Source of the DNA: Deroplatys truncata
Lineage: Eukaryota; Arthropoda; Insecta; Mantodea; Mantidae
Reading direction: 5' to 3'
Assembly (NCBI GenBank): GCA_030765065.1
Contig: CM060985.1
Coordinates: forward strand, 179,368,096-179,432,095
DNA: 64,000 bases
A program made the position numbers and the translations under genes. This document shows, one piece after another, positions 52,650-56,902 of this stretch (positions are counted from its first letter, which is position 1; each line of letters starts with the position of its first letter). The notes below the pieces were generated by a model, which saw only the letters and a program-made list of their open reading frames with translations, ran no database searches and was not told the DNA's origin.

Positions 52650-55541
52650 CAGGAGACATACAAGTTGAGACTGTACAATATCTCCAAAACTAACCGTTGT
52701 AGAAAGAAATGTCTTTAATAACAATTGCGTGATATTATGGGTGAAAGTAAATGCCATTAGTCATCTTTTATTTGGAGGACATTGTGACGGTCATTTTATG
52801 GTCAATTTAATTTGACCCTAATTGTAGGTTCCCATTTAAAAAAATAAATTTACCTTAAAATGAATATAACGTCCTCCAAATAAAACATGACTAATGGCAT
52901 TTACTTTCTGACATAATATCAAGTAACTTTTATTAAAGAAATTTCTTTCTATAACACTTAGTTTTGGAGATATCGTACAGTCTCAAATTAAATGGTCCAC
53001 CCTTTGTATATATACAGAGTGAGCCAAAAGATTCCAAACTGCCTGCGCAGTGTTTTTCCTGTCCACGTCCTCAGCGCTCGTTGCCGTCTGCCGCTATCAT
53101 AGAAAAGTGCAGATGAAACCATACAACATTTTTAAAACTACTTTTAAAGGCTTTACTTACCAACTTTATGAAAGGAAATGCTGAAACTGGCCTCCGTTGT
53201 TGTCCATACATTTTTGGCACCTCTTTAGGAAACTATCCAACATGGAATTTTTGGGGGAAATTTTCCAAACGATAACCGATGTCGTCTAATGTTTCTTCCG
53301 TAAGATCTGAACGCCGTCTTTTACATTTCTTAGCCTCAACACTTTCTGTGGCCTGAAGTTTATTGTAAAGTTCATGGATTGTTGTACGGCCTGGAACTTT
53401 TACAACTGGAAATCTTTCTGCAAATCGTACTTTCAATTGGCAAGCTGACCGAGTTAATACAGACGAATCGTAAACAAATACATGTGCAATAGTAAACACA
53501 TACTGAGCCATAATATACTTTGTGACTAAGTACAGGACAAAAAAAATTTCGTAATAACTGAACTACATCACATCACTGTCAACTAAAAACTGCACTTCAC
53601 ACTGCAGAACAAAATCACATCAATAGCGTGACTTTGTTTATAAAGCAGCAGTGCATTATCATGTTTTTATCATATTTTCACACCCCAGTAGAAAAACACC
53701 GCGCAGCCGGTAATATTGTTCATAAAATACCCCTCCAGGGTAACTTAAAACATAAAGTGTACAAGACAAACCCACACACCCTGGAAGAATTAAAATAAAA
53801 TATCCGCCAGGAAATTTCTCAACGTGAACTATGGCGAGTGATAGATAGTTTTCCTAAAGAGGTGCCAAAAATGTATGGATGACGGTGGCCAGTTTCAGCA
53901 TCAGTTGGTAATTAAAGCCTTTAAAGGTAGTTTTAAAAATGTTGCATGGTTTAATCTGGGCCTTTCTATGATAGTGGCATATGGCAATGAGCGCGAGGAC
54001 GCGGACAGAAAAGACACCACGCAGGCGGTTTTCGGAGTCTTTTGGTTCACTCTGTGTGTATATATATATTTTGTATTTATTGTGCTAAGAGTTTTACAAT
54101 TTGATTGTCTACTGTACTTTGACCCTGGTCACTCATTCAGTAGACAATCACTACAGATTATTTACATTTTACAATTTCTTGTCAATAAATTATCTTGCTT
54201 TTTTTTTCAGTTTATTTTTCATGTCCCATTTCCACTTGTTTTTCATTTCATTTATTGATTACTGAACCATCTCACATTCACTATAGTTTTCCATTCAAAG
54301 TAAGATGCACTACCTCTTACTTTTCTCTTTCCACTGTCCAAAGCTATTTATTTTTTACTTTACACAAAAACTGTCCAATGCTTCTAGCGTCCTTGTATAT
54401 CATTTCGATCATAAGTGTATTTCTATCCCCCTTCAACCACTTCTTATTAAAAAATTCTTTTCTCCAATTTTCTGTTCCTTGGCACATAAATAGTATGTGT
54501 TCAATGTCTTCATTACCACCACATATCGGACATTGGTTCTGAGGAATACCCTGTCTTAACCCTGTTAGCTCCATGCTCCGGTTCTTACCCATGCAATAGA
54601 TTCTCTCTCTTCTTTATTTACTATGTCTATATATTTTTCCCTACCCCATGTATTTTTCATTGGCCTATAACAAAGTAATGAGCTCTTTTCGGCAATCTCA
54701 CTGAACATGATTTGTATTTCTATATCTTCCAGTCTTTTCCTCACCTTTTTCCAAAAAATTTTCACGTTATTTTCTCTCCTCCACATGTCTCCTAACCCAT
54801 TTTTCTCCAAAATATTCCTTAATTTACTTACCCATCCATCATTCATTAAGCTATTCTCTTGGTATTCAATACATTGTCTTAACACATTTTTTTTTCCTAG
54901 ATTTAAAGTTCTGAACCAAAATTTCAAAGCTCTTTCCATTATCTTCCCCTTAGTTGGCACCCTGCGCATCTCTATATACACACACCTGGGTTGCTTTCCC
55001 AAATTGTGCATGGAGCCTTCTCAAAGTTTCCAAGCTTTGATACATTCTTTTGCCAAAAACTTGAAGATGCACTGTGCAATGGACATGTCAGCGCATTTGC
55101 TTACTGATGGCATATAAAGTGAGTGGCCACTCTGCATCAAGACACCTACTCCAGATATCCCCACCAACATCCTCTGTAAGCCCCACCCATTCCCGTTCAC
55201 TACCAGAGCTACTAATATACAATTCTGGTTTGTGTTTAATTCACCTTCCTACATAATCCAGATGACTATTCCACTGTTCATCCACATGTTTATATTAAAA
55301 TATTGCATGTTATTACCTAAGTGTGTTGTAATGTGACATGTATACTAAACTATTTACGTTTTCATTAATAGGAGTAGCTCCTCCATCGTTTGTCGCAATT
55401 CAAGCAGGACAGACGTTGTACAATCTCTCAGCATCAAGTGACGCGTGGTCATGGACCTCAATGTTACTGCTTGCGTTATTTTCCATACTTTCGTTAGTTC
55501 CGGTTTTAATGCAGAAGAGGATAAAAGAAGCAGTGGAATAA
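14249..55541 (+). CDS. TMEM41B: TMEM41B (stasimon) ER scramblase, six coding exons
   Basis: Multi-pass ER membrane protein of the VTT (SNARE-associated Golgi, DedA-like) family. In animals it scrambles phospholipids in the ER membrane and supports autophagosome and lipoprotein formation; that is family knowledge. Joined exons: 14249-14462, 19776-19902, 22264-22392, 29280-29478, 42859-42997, 55372-55541. Coding length is 978 nt including stop, 325 residues, against 291 for human TMEM41B, the excess being N-terminal. Visible hallmarks: a first hydrophobic segment near residues 87-107, then LQTFAIPGS, LSILSGFLFPFPLAL, a VGR motif, TPFLPNWFINIT and GVAPPSFVAIQAG. These match TMEM41B rather than TMEM41A. 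The VTT core spans roughly residues 155-285. The C terminus is a hydrophobic helix followed by KRIKEAVE and stop. All introns are GT-AG and all phases agree. No frameshift or stop interrupts the joined frame, so the gene looks functional. Exon 1 is the only uncertain part. Confidence 0.9.
14463..15575 (+). other. TMEM41B intron 1, unassigned part
   Basis: AT-rich; no repeat or gene recognised. Confidence 0.4.
15576..16370 (-). mobile_element. Internally deleted Tc1-like element with ~150-bp inverted repeats
   Basis: Long inverted repeats of about 150 bases flank the unit: 15576-15733 and 16201-16370 (for example CAAATGCGAAATTTCGATTG left, its complement right). On the minus strand the coding start reads MTFSIQERIQIVETGLIN, the N terminus of the Tc1/IS630-like family also seen at 38107-39423. 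It jumps directly to the C-terminal catalytic end (WPPLSPDLTKCDFFLWGYLK) and closes with DDGGGHFQYLQ. About 250 residues are missing, so it is a non-autonomous derivative. Confidence 0.75.
16592..17868 (-). pseudogene. Mariner element, complete ends, broken transposase
   Basis: TA target duplication at 16590-16591 and 17869-17870; inverted ends CGAGGGCTGTCCCAGAAGTA and (right, complement) CTAGGGCAATCACAGAAGTA. The minus strand encodes a DD34D-type transposase in pieces: C-terminal ORF 16676-16897 with HAPYSPDLAPYDYFLLLKL and a WEKCIELKGE end. The N-terminal region near 17300-17730 has helix-turn-helix and WVHHFTP-like segments. Several frameshifts. Lies in TMEM41B intron 1. Same family as 56903-58162. 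Confidence 0.85.
17871..18203. other. Intron 1, unassigned
   Basis: AT-rich, nothing recognised. Confidence 0.3.
18204..19057 (-). repeat. R1 repeat, single divergent full copy
   Basis: Starts ATTACTTTCTCTACCATG and ends AACGCATCAGGATTTTTT in the minus orientation. It shares all R1 blocks (TGATATCGACATTTCACTAG, GTACCAAACTTGGTATTTA, GGTAAAC) at lower similarity than the arrays. Includes a 19-base poly(A) near 18704-18722. Confidence 0.7.
19058..19775. other. Intron 1, 3' part
   Basis: No feature besides the splice acceptor. Confidence 0.3.
19776..19902 (+). CDS. TMEM41B: TMEM41B exon 2 (first membrane segment)
   Basis: Acceptor TTTCAG ends at 19775 and donor GTAAGT starts at 19903. It encodes residues 72-113 and two bases of codon 114: a short polar lead, then RPIIVIASIFIASLLALLY, the first transmembrane helix, then YTKFPHLE. 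The corresponding human segment has the same helix followed by a KNFPQL-like motif, so identity is clear. Starts in phase 1, ends in phase 2. Confidence 0.92.
19903..20228. other. Intron 2, 5' part, unassigned
   Basis: Nothing recognised beyond purine-rich sequence near 20100-20150. Confidence 0.3.
20229..21389 (+). repeat. R1 repeats: one truncated and one full copy
   Basis: A truncated + unit (20229-20546) ends abruptly in the body; a full unit (20547-21389) follows directly, beginning AATCTGATGTGTTACACTCA and ending CAGTAGAGAAAGTAAAAAA. Intron 2 of TMEM41B. Confidence 0.75.
21403..21690 (+). mobile_element. SINE family 1, near full length
   Basis: tRNA-like head with B-box GGTTCAAACC (around 21439-21448), then GGCATAAAAATCCTTAGCAT, GCCTGATAAAGAGG, and the 3' end CCATAAATAAAACTTAGTTT. 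It abuts the R1 copy. Confidence 0.8.
21691..22263. other. Intron 2, 3' part
   Basis: No feature recognised. Confidence 0.3.
22264..22392 (+). CDS. TMEM41B: TMEM41B exon 3
   Basis: Acceptor TTTACAG ends at 22263; donor is GTATCC at 22393. It encodes the amphipathic MKIPWDIEDAKELG and YKDKYFFEV stretch and the beginning of the second membrane segment. In human TMEM41B the same place reads MKVPRDMDDAKALG. The donor matches the consensus weakly, but joining TT from here to C at 29280 restores the family's YIFLQTF sequence exactly, which decides the splice site. Open frame past 22392 is intron. Confidence 0.92.
22393..22894. other. Intron 3, 5' part
   Basis: No repeat recognised. An 82-codon frame at 22610-22858 has no identifiable feature. 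Confidence 0.3.
22895..23110 (+). pseudogene. Tc1-like transposase C-terminal fragment
   Basis: Reads in shifting frames TAHMTTDSLNTIREVFDDG, then a WPP--S-NLASCDFYLWGSLK-like stretch and DRVYHSNLHTLQE. This is the end of the catalytic domain of the family that is complete at 38107-39423. No ends visible. Confidence 0.55.
23175..23539. mobile_element. MITE with 8-bp target duplication (family M1)
   Basis: Flanked by the perfect direct repeat AGAAGGTC (23167-23174 and 23540-23547). Ends are inverted: GGCCATTATTCTGCATG left, complement GGGCATTATTCCATATG right, extending with GGGTAG. 365 bases, no coding. The interior has repeated GGCATAGC(C)GTAGG-like words. A second, longer copy is at 30499-30957. 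An 8-bp duplication suggests hAT, P or Merlin; the ends do not settle it. Confidence 0.75.
23575..23935 (-). mobile_element. Possible tRNA-derived SINE, family 3
   Basis: On the minus strand the head reads GGAGTGGCTGAGCTCTTTAA, then a tRNA-like arm and GTTAAAATCCTGCC, resembling degenerate A- and B-boxes. A body with GACAGA/CTCATAATTGG-like words and a GGGTTACC-type region follows. Only one copy here, so this is tentative. Confidence 0.35.
23936..24487. other. Intron 3, unassigned
   Basis: Nothing recognised. Confidence 0.3.
24488..25100 (+). pseudogene. LINE RNase H domain fragment (R1/jockey-type)
   Basis: Broken frames read TDGSQTRLGTGTG (first RNase H aspartate, TDGS motif), DSQAGLEAL-like (the DSQ motif), RWVPGYVGILNSE (the W-PGH-GI-GNE motif degraded), then FIGPKPVLVLSSGIVKLIIR and HSKALIQRS, typical of insect non-LTR retrotransposon tails. 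Several stops; dead. Confidence 0.65.
25101..25681. other. Intron 3, unassigned
   Basis: Could be the decayed remainder of the LINE; no motif identified. Confidence 0.25.
25682..28128. mobile_element. TA-flanked pogo-like element with nested insertion
   Basis: Ends CCATATTTATCCAAAAACAA (left) and the complement CCATATTTATCCAAATACAA (right), flanked by TA. Subterminal 22-base motifs based on ATTTGAGGTCATCTTGTA repeat at 26335-26412 and 28018-28110. Weak coding near 25800-26090 includes NELPAHLEGFIGFL, faintly like the pogo CENP-B-type domain. The block 26413-28017 seems a separate insertion between the two motif runs. It contains GTTGGGCGCCAACTTG (near 26494), similar to LTR-retrotransposon primer sites, a duplicated AATATATTTTACGTAAATTA (26437 and 26528) and LTR-like sequence around 26755-27060 with AATAAA near 27022. 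Confidence 0.45.
28129..28489. other. Intron 3 before the heat-shock cluster
   Basis: No repeat recognised. Confidence 0.3.
28490..28592 (+). promoter_or_regulatory. Heat-shock-element cluster with TATA box in intron 3
   Basis: At 28491-28508 the sequence is GAAAGTTCTAGAATTTTC, a perfect GAAnnTTCnnGAAnnTTC heat-shock element of four alternating units. A further GAAnnTTC sits at 28513-28520. An inverted CCAAT (ATTGG, 28522-28526) and TATATAA (28529-28535) follow, then an initiator-like TCAGT near 28562-28566. The next 200 bases are rich in AGTGAA/AAAGTGAAG, resembling insect hsp leader sequences. No chaperone gene follows. It may be a displaced heat-shock promoter, a transposon promoter, or an internal promoter for TMEM41B. 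Confidence 0.5.
28800..29105 (-). mobile_element. Partial copy of the 36927-37733 Harbinger-like MITE
   Basis: Inverted relative to the copy at 36927-37733: shared words include GGATCTAATAT, GAGAACGAGAAAGTTAAAAC with CGAGAA, AGCTTGCAACTAG and TGACGCTTTTGCCAG. The outer end is eroded. It ends about 175 bases before exon 4. Confidence 0.6.
29280..29478 (+). CDS. TMEM41B: TMEM41B exon 4 (VTT core)
   Basis: Acceptor GATCAG ends at 29279 and donor GTAAGT starts at 29479. Encodes LQTFAIPGSISLSILSG, a hydrophobic run with FPFPLALALVC, the GASLCYTLSLFVGRRLVYKYF stretch in two parts and the ALK end: the most conserved half of the VTT domain, including the re-entrant-loop FAIPGS motif. Ends in phase 0. 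A reading frame without stops continues upstream into intron 3 as far as 29020; see findings. Confidence 0.95.
29621..29851 (-). mobile_element. SINE family 1, first part (split by an insertion)
   Basis: Starts AATTGAGTTTTATTTATGGA and runs through GGCCTCTTTATCAGGCTTGA to CACCAGGTTTA, where it is interrupted. The rest resumes at 31405 (TTAAACTCGTTACCTCAGGA, ACTAGAGGCTAGCAT). Confidence 0.8.
30110..30480 (+). pseudogene. LINE reverse transcriptase C-terminal tail
   Basis: Reads GIKLYNNLPSNIRAIKN, then QLKSSLKAHLINHSFYSI and NDYLEHKCVS stop, the usual C terminus of insect and other animal non-LTR retrotransposon polyproteins. The 3' UTR follows to about 30480. 5'-truncated and nested in the Harbinger-type element. 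Confidence 0.7.
30499..30957. mobile_element. MITE M1, second copy (nested)
   Basis: Ends GGCCATTATTCCATATGTGG and complement GGACATTATTCTGTACGTGG. Shares the interior of 23175-23539 (GTAGTCAGCACTTTTGC, CTGCTGCCAAATTGTA, GCGTAGCCGTAGG) but has about 110 extra bases at 30705-30850. No flanking duplication is preserved. Confidence 0.7.
31405..31450 (-). mobile_element. SINE family 1, second part (head)
   Basis: Continuation of 29621-29851 after the insertion: B-box region and ACTAGAGGCTAGCATTG. Only the outermost head is missing. Confidence 0.75.
31462..32278 (-). mobile_element. Internally deleted mariner
   Basis: Inverted ends of about 40 bases (GAGGTGGTATCCAAAATATT left; complement GAGGTGGAATCCAAAATATT right, then GGGACT-GTGCTGCCATCT) with TA on the right. 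Minus strand gives the N-terminal QQVFEWHARFRAGRTATEDN (32000-32060) and the C-terminal LKGRRFDTIERIQEETLSVL, NRWDRCIRVEGNYFKGD end (31545-31690). The middle, including the first catalytic region, is deleted. Confidence 0.8.
32279..33183. other. Intron 4, unassigned
   Basis: Nothing recognised. Confidence 0.3.
33222..33941 (+). repeat. R1 repeat with 3' deletion, flanked by 43-bp direct repeats
   Basis: Head AAAATCTGATGTGTTACACT, body to GTTTATGTGACTGTTCG, then a deletion of the microsatellite and hairpin region; ends AGAGAGAAAGTAAAAA. Flanks 33184-33226 and 33942-33986 are direct repeats (TTGCGTGAATTCAGAAAC core). Confidence 0.75.
34155..36674 (-). pseudogene. Mariner relic interrupted by a second transposon
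   Basis: Minus-strand pieces lie on both sides of 34892-36194. To the right, N-terminal helix-turn-helix (36239-36433: LLRHVGRWHYYTGLW, VKRMCKLF frames). To the left, KISCWWVSQDLMEAQRWL, ALDETWGRSYE (first catalytic D), then IPKMKEPPRDVQFW and a decayed C terminus. The right end resembles the end of 46387-47662 (TATAACAAAAATAGTAGCAG); the left end near 34155-34185 is eroded. Same family as 46387-47662. Confidence 0.7.
34892..36194 (+). pseudogene. Tc1-like element inserted into the mariner
   Basis: Inverted ends CAGAGTAATTCAAAAGTGAT and complement CAGGGCAATTCAAAGGTGAT; TA at the left. Plus strand, in several frames: KKRPGQPQTLRE-type linker, HVLRKHLCFKPYKLQL, then ERLMFSDEATFHVNRK (first catalytic D), FQQDGAPVHY (second D) and DLTACNFFLWWFVKD, where the third catalytic aspartate is asparagine. 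Ends with RVWEEMVYRFDIWHVT. Stops and frameshifts; dead. Confidence 0.8.
36675..36926. other. Intron 4, unassigned
   Basis: Nothing recognised. Confidence 0.3.
36927..37733. mobile_element. Harbinger-like MITE (TAA duplication)
   Basis: TAA duplicated at 36924-36926 and 37734-37736. Ends AGGCTGGTTCACAACCAACG and complement AGGCTGGTTCACAACCACCC, followed on both sides by degenerate repeats of GAACGGTAACCAGAA. Sequence and 3-bp TWA target fit PIF/Harbinger. No transposase. Confidence 0.75.
37737..38106. other. Intron 4, unassigned
   Basis: Nothing recognised. Confidence 0.3.
38107..39423 (+). pseudogene. Full-length Tc1/IS630-like element, broken transposase
   Basis: 1317 bases. Inverted ends CAGTGCGATCCATATAAACC and complement CAGTGTGATCCATATAAACA, about 36 bases with mismatches; TA follows the right end. 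The plus strand gives the transposase in four frames: LSQETGYSYGTCQRAAKKPG, PYRV-like VQQLKEADHEK, WFTDEWFHLSGY (first D), TKHHCLMKRLQYGARCQ, LQQDGAMCRTSNSSM (second D), DLTSLDFFFMGYFKNRV (third D) and GGGHLQHLL stop. Catalytic residues remain but the frame is broken at least three times. Best template for the deleted copies at 15576 and 22895. Confidence 0.85.
39426..41416. other. Intron 4, unassigned 2-kb stretch
   Basis: AT-rich single-copy-looking DNA. No repeat, RNA or coding feature recognised. Confidence 0.4.
41419..42729 (-). pseudogene. Mariner (DD34D) with near-identical ends, frameshifted
   Basis: TA duplication (41417-41418, 42730-42731) and ends CGAGGGTAATCCCAAAAGTA, identical at both sides for 22 bases. 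Minus-strand transposase in four frames: RAVVRFLSAKGVKPVEIH (helix-turn-helix), RKVCARWVPRMLAEDHKRQR, IVTGDETWAFHFTPETKQQ (first D), LFHDNARPHTA (second D), and, 34 residues on, PPYSPDLAPSDYHLFPKL (third D). A run of eight aspartates (RRFGDDDDDDDDEVENEV) comes from a (TCA)n tract at 41646-41672. Probably the youngest mariner here; 129 bases before exon 5. Confidence 0.9.
42859..42997 (+). CDS. TMEM41B: TMEM41B exon 5 (VTT core, second loop)
   Basis: Acceptor TTGCAG ends at 42858 and donor GTAAGT starts at 42998. Encodes the KHRKNLINYILFLRMTPFLP stretch followed by NWFINITAP and FYMGTFIG, the second re-entrant loop of the VTT domain and its invariant PF-PNW-IN signature. Phase 0 in, phase 1 out. 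A mariner element ends only about 130 bases upstream. Confidence 0.95.
43080..45057. mobile_element. TTA-flanked Harbinger-like element with nested LINE
   Basis: TTA at 43077-43079 and 45058-45060; ends GGGTCGAATTCATAGTCATC and complement GGGTCGAATTCATAGTCGTC, continuing with GCTTAT and CTTAAGCA. Subterminal AAGGAAATGCTTATT words occur inverted on both sides (43165 and 44985). No transposase. A LINE copy is inserted at 43727-44275. Confidence 0.75.
43727..44275 (-). pseudogene. 5'-truncated LINE, intact 139-codon RT tail
   Basis: On the minus strand an open frame from about 44262 to 43845 reads LGIEIWGAAAKMHMDKLL, QKKCIRMMFNLKPRESF, HNTRGNLDYFR and ISGITLFNKLPLEIKSV, ending ISNKQMSV: the C-terminal part of a jockey/CR1-like reverse transcriptase polyprotein. 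The 3' tail is (ATT)n (43727-43770). The uninterrupted frame suggests a recent insertion. Confidence 0.8.
45129..45530 (+). repeat. R1 repeat, truncated divergent copy
   Basis: Head AAAAATCTTATGTTTTATAT, GTGACTTTCTCTAT, then body to AGATCTACATTTTTTGTGTAG, where it stops. About 400 bases. Confidence 0.6.
45562..45815 (-). mobile_element. SINE family 1, head missing
   Basis: AAATTGAGTTTTATTTATGG at its 3' end through GACCTCTTTAAACAAACAGG (an internal duplication) to CACCGGGTTTCAACC, where it breaks off inside the B-box. Confidence 0.8.
45816..46386. other. Intron 5, unassigned
   Basis: Nothing recognised. Confidence 0.3.
46387..47662 (-). pseudogene. Mariner element, complete ends, broken transposase
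   Basis: TA at 46385-46386 and 47663-47664; ends share GGTTTGGATAAAAAGTAGTG. Minus strand: SHRDRCVPQNSATHF/EIGVCHKTVLHILH region, then SMDETWARSYEPQLKRQTNE (first D), CPGSPRPQNVSNEPAGTKVM, and MSPCNYNLFAKMKEPLRG, where the expected third aspartate is asparagine. The frames are interrupted. The long + frames at 46997-47485 and 47158-47724 are antisense shadows. Confidence 0.85.
47730..47946. repeat. Perfect 106-bp-arm inverted repeat, 5-base loop
   Basis: Arms 47730-47835 and 47841-47946 are complementary at every position; loop GGTTG. The arm contains CTGAGGATGGGAACAACGG and GAAACATGTT, words common in insect LINE 3' ends. See findings. Confidence 0.95.
47947..48206. other. Intron 5, unassigned
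   Basis: Nothing recognised. Confidence 0.3.
48219..49059 (+). pseudogene. 5'-truncated jockey-like LINE (RNase H end) with target duplication
   Basis: A 12-bp duplication TTTATGTTCTCT flanks it (48207-48218, 49060-49071). The frame 48219-48680 begins in RNase H: SVSFMWIPGHVGISGNESAD, then APAKSAIL, HLRIRHCLFSHRYLLSGDP and VHHILTVC. The 3' UTR ends GGGCGCTGATGGCCCTAG, TTAGCGCCCTTAAACC and a (CAT)n tail, a typical insect jockey-clade end. Confidence 0.9.
49072..49584. other. Intron 5, unassigned, with a 30-bp palindrome
   Basis: Contains the perfect palindrome 49215-49244; otherwise nothing recognised. Confidence 0.35.
49215..49244. repeat. Perfect 30-bp palindrome
   Basis: CATGGAATAAACAAA followed directly by its exact complement, no spacer. 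Confidence 0.95.
49585..50215 (-). pseudogene. Mariner C-terminal fragment split by a SINE
   Basis: Minus strand at 49600-49812 reads FDDNAAVEEYMHQWLYTCS, SPFFRDGVKKVANSMKCV, like the mariner C terminus. After the SINE, 50106-50215 contains an FDNDCPTH segment that may be the degraded HDNARPH catalytic motif. Ends not found. Confidence 0.45.
49818..50105 (-). mobile_element. SINE family 1, near full length
   Basis: AAATTGAGTTTTATTTATGG start (3' end), AGAGGCCTCTTTATCAGGCT, TTTATGCCCGAAAAAATCCA, B-box GGTTTGAACCC and head ACTAGAGGCTGGCATGG. Confidence 0.85.
50290..51820 (-). pseudogene. DDE_3-type transposase gene, frameshifted
   Basis: Minus strand in four pieces. N-terminal helix-turn-helix: RVAKATGVSLSSVSRFLKNK (51364-51735). 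Catalytic domain: IEKHDIRSQLEEYLTQRYK and TIVYEDESYIHSSH with the first D (51085-51360); KTGDFHQEMNTENYMKWI and ILVIDNASQCGNTQ with the second D, then PTSNSLKEELKTWLLRHNI (50738-51004). About 50510-50690 gives LRLPPYHPDLNPIELIWADV with the final E. An acidic C-terminal tail follows to about 50320. This IS630/Tc1-related family occurs widely in insects. Frame breaks near 51005-51085 and 51360 make it a pseudogene; ends unknown. Confidence 0.8.
51821..52049. other. Intron 5, unassigned
   Basis: Nothing recognised. Confidence 0.25.
52050..52415 (-). pseudogene. Internally deleted mariner transposase fragment
   Basis: Minus strand: ECEAVENETPPKMMT, CELIEEDWHTTISEIASLVG and ISFRSVQAIINDEI (N-terminal DNA-binding half) fused directly to LLANARTHTAVLT, which corresponds to the HDNARTHTA catalytic region. 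The SINE at 52418 cuts it on the right. Confidence 0.6.
52418..52612 (-). mobile_element. SINE family 1, 3' end missing
   Basis: From TTGCTCAGAGGCCTCTCTAT to the head ACTAGAGGCTACCATAGTAA, CTACTATACCATGG. Confidence 0.8.
52617..52645. repeat. (TA)n microsatellite
   Basis: About 14 TA units beside a TA-target transposon end. Confidence 0.95.
52646..53006. mobile_element. Foldback MITE with ~135-bp inverted repeats
   Basis: Arms 52655-52795 and 52865-53000 are inverted copies: GAGACTGTAC, ATATCTCCAAAACTAA, GTAAATGCCATTAGTCAT, TTTTATTTGGAGGAC. TA-rich flanks on both sides. No coding. Confidence 0.8.
53015..54054. mobile_element. Tc1-like composite with ~220-bp inverted ends
   Basis: Outer arms 53015-53235 and 53820-54054 are inverted copies (CAGAGTGAGCCAAAAGATTC left). 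The minus strand carries an ATG-started N-terminal domain, MAQYVFTIAHVFVYDSS, RFAERFPVVKVPGRTTIHEL (53233-53511), of the transposase DNA-binding type, fused directly to the last residues (FPKEVPKMYG-like). The plus strand near 53760-53900 reads the opposite C-terminal piece: LEELK-NIRQEISQRELWRV, IDSFPKEVPKMYG. It looks like two inverted, internally deleted copies fused head to head. Confidence 0.7.
54055..54343. other. Intron 5, unassigned
   Basis: Pyrimidine-rich; nothing recognised. Confidence 0.25.
54344..55280 (-). pseudogene. LINE C-terminal fragment with CCHC-like motif
   Basis: Minus strand, two overlapping frames joined by a frameshift near 54565-54592. The upstream frame (54565-55011) reads LGKQPRCVYIEMRRVPTKG, KKNVLRQCIEYQEN and a long charged region. 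The downstream frame (54344-54592) reads QGIPQNQCPICGGNEDIEHI, LFMCQGTENWRKEF, the C--C--H--C motif closing many insect non-LTR polyproteins. A KLGNFEKAPCTIWES-like lead continues to about 55280. It ends 90 bases before exon 6. Confidence 0.75.
55372..55541 (+). CDS. TMEM41B: TMEM41B exon 6 and stop
   Basis: Acceptor TTAATAG ends at 55371; TAA stop at 55539-55541. Encodes GVAPPSFVAIQAGQTLYNLS, then a hydrophobic helix (LLLALFSILSLVPVL) and a basic tail QKRIKEAVE. The PPSF-A--AG motif and the C-terminal basic end match the family. This completes a protein of expected length, so there is no further coding exon. Confidence 0.95.
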
Positions 55542-56092
55542 TCAACCTACCTCTAACATGTTAGATTATCTATTTATATCTAGATCACAAAGAATTTGTG
55601 GTAATATTTATATAAATGAAGCACGTTTCTTTAAACCTTACTTTAGCGGCAGACATTCCATTGTGTTCAAAACACAATTAATTAGGGCTATGTATTCAAA
55701 GTATTAATGATCAAATTTGTCATAAGATCTTGTTACTGTTTCCTTGAAACGTTCGCTTCATTTATTTTGTTGAATAATGTTAATATTTTTAAGTAAACAT
55801 TTTATAGTGTTATGTGAGGTTTTCACTTGAGCATAAGAGAGGAAGAGGAAGTGTCTAAAAGAAAAATATGATAAGATATATAAAACAAACAGTACAATTC
55901 TGACATAGAAAGGGCACATAAATTGCAAATAATAATCCTTTAATAATTAATAACTGTCAAGAAAAGTGTGCTTCAATGCAGTAACTACCTACTGATCCAT
56001 ACAAACAAGTACGTGAACTTTTTAACAATATGCAGGATGTAAGCTGCTGGCTTCAGTGCAAAGCAAATATTGTTTTTTACCTTGGGAGTTCA
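55542..56092 (+). other. Probable TMEM41B 3' UTR and flank
   Basis: AT-rich sequence directly after the stop codon. I see no canonical AATAAA here, so the cleavage site cannot be placed. No repeat or reading frame is recognisable. Confidence 0.4.
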
Positions 56093-56640
56093 CCATATTG
56101 GCCTGAATATAAGACGGCCTCACAATTAATTTTTGGAAGATTTTCACAAGACAAATTAGTTAAATAATCAGTGCAATTACAAAACATTCATAACGTATTG
56201 GAAACCCCTGATTTTATTTCTCCTGCACAAATTGAGTGACAGGCATTCGATTTTATGAAATTTCCATGTCTATGGTTATCTTTCCGCCAACTTTGTACAT
56301 AACACTCAGAAACACCGAACTTCATCGCAGTTTGTATATCAATGGTATGTTTTGTCTCTTGCAAAACCTGTAATTTGAAGTTCATCTCATAGCTTCTTTT
56401 TTCTCCTTTCTACATTATTTGTCATGACTAGGTCCAGATTTTGTGTAATATCAATTTCAGAAATATGTACATAAATATCTAATGAAGCAATTTCATATAA
56501 AATCAAACATTTTTTTTTTGCTAGAAAATAGAAGTTTACAGGCAGCAAAATTGAGATTACTATATTAATCATAATAATCACTTCACTTCCACTGTAAAGT
56601 ACTAAAAGACAAGTGTCCCCCATTCAGGTTTTTAAGTATT
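56093..56640 (-). pseudogene. Pogo/Tigger-like fragment
   Basis: One end CCATATTGGCCTGAATATAA resembles the element at 25682 (CCATATTTATCC-AATA-AAGA). The minus frame 56188-56385 begins MNFKLQVLQETKHTIDIQTA and has MKFGVSECYVQSWRKD, the pogo-type helix-turn-helix. Truncated soon after. Confidence 0.55.
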
Positions 56641-56900
56641 ATTGGAAGAGGATGAACAATTAATATACTTTTCCAAATATTCTGTTGTCATACACAGCCC
56701 TCTGTCTGCCAATGTCCTTTCATGTATCGCGCCAGGAAGTAAGAATATAAGTCCAAAATAGCTAGTTTTCAGGAGAGACGTTTGAAGTTTTCAAAACTGT
56801 GACAATATTAACAGGCGATGATCTGAAATGAATTAAACATGAGAATATGTTTATTTGTGCTTGTTTATTTTTATATTTTAAGACTTAGAATGTATTTAGA
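56641..56900. other. 3' flank, unassigned
   Basis: Nothing recognised. Confidence 0.25.
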
Positions 56901-56902
56901 TA

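Noticed and set aside
54195-54542. Plus-strand frames of 115-136 codons at 54195-55117
   Set aside because: Antisense to the LINE tail, pyrimidine-rich, no domain.
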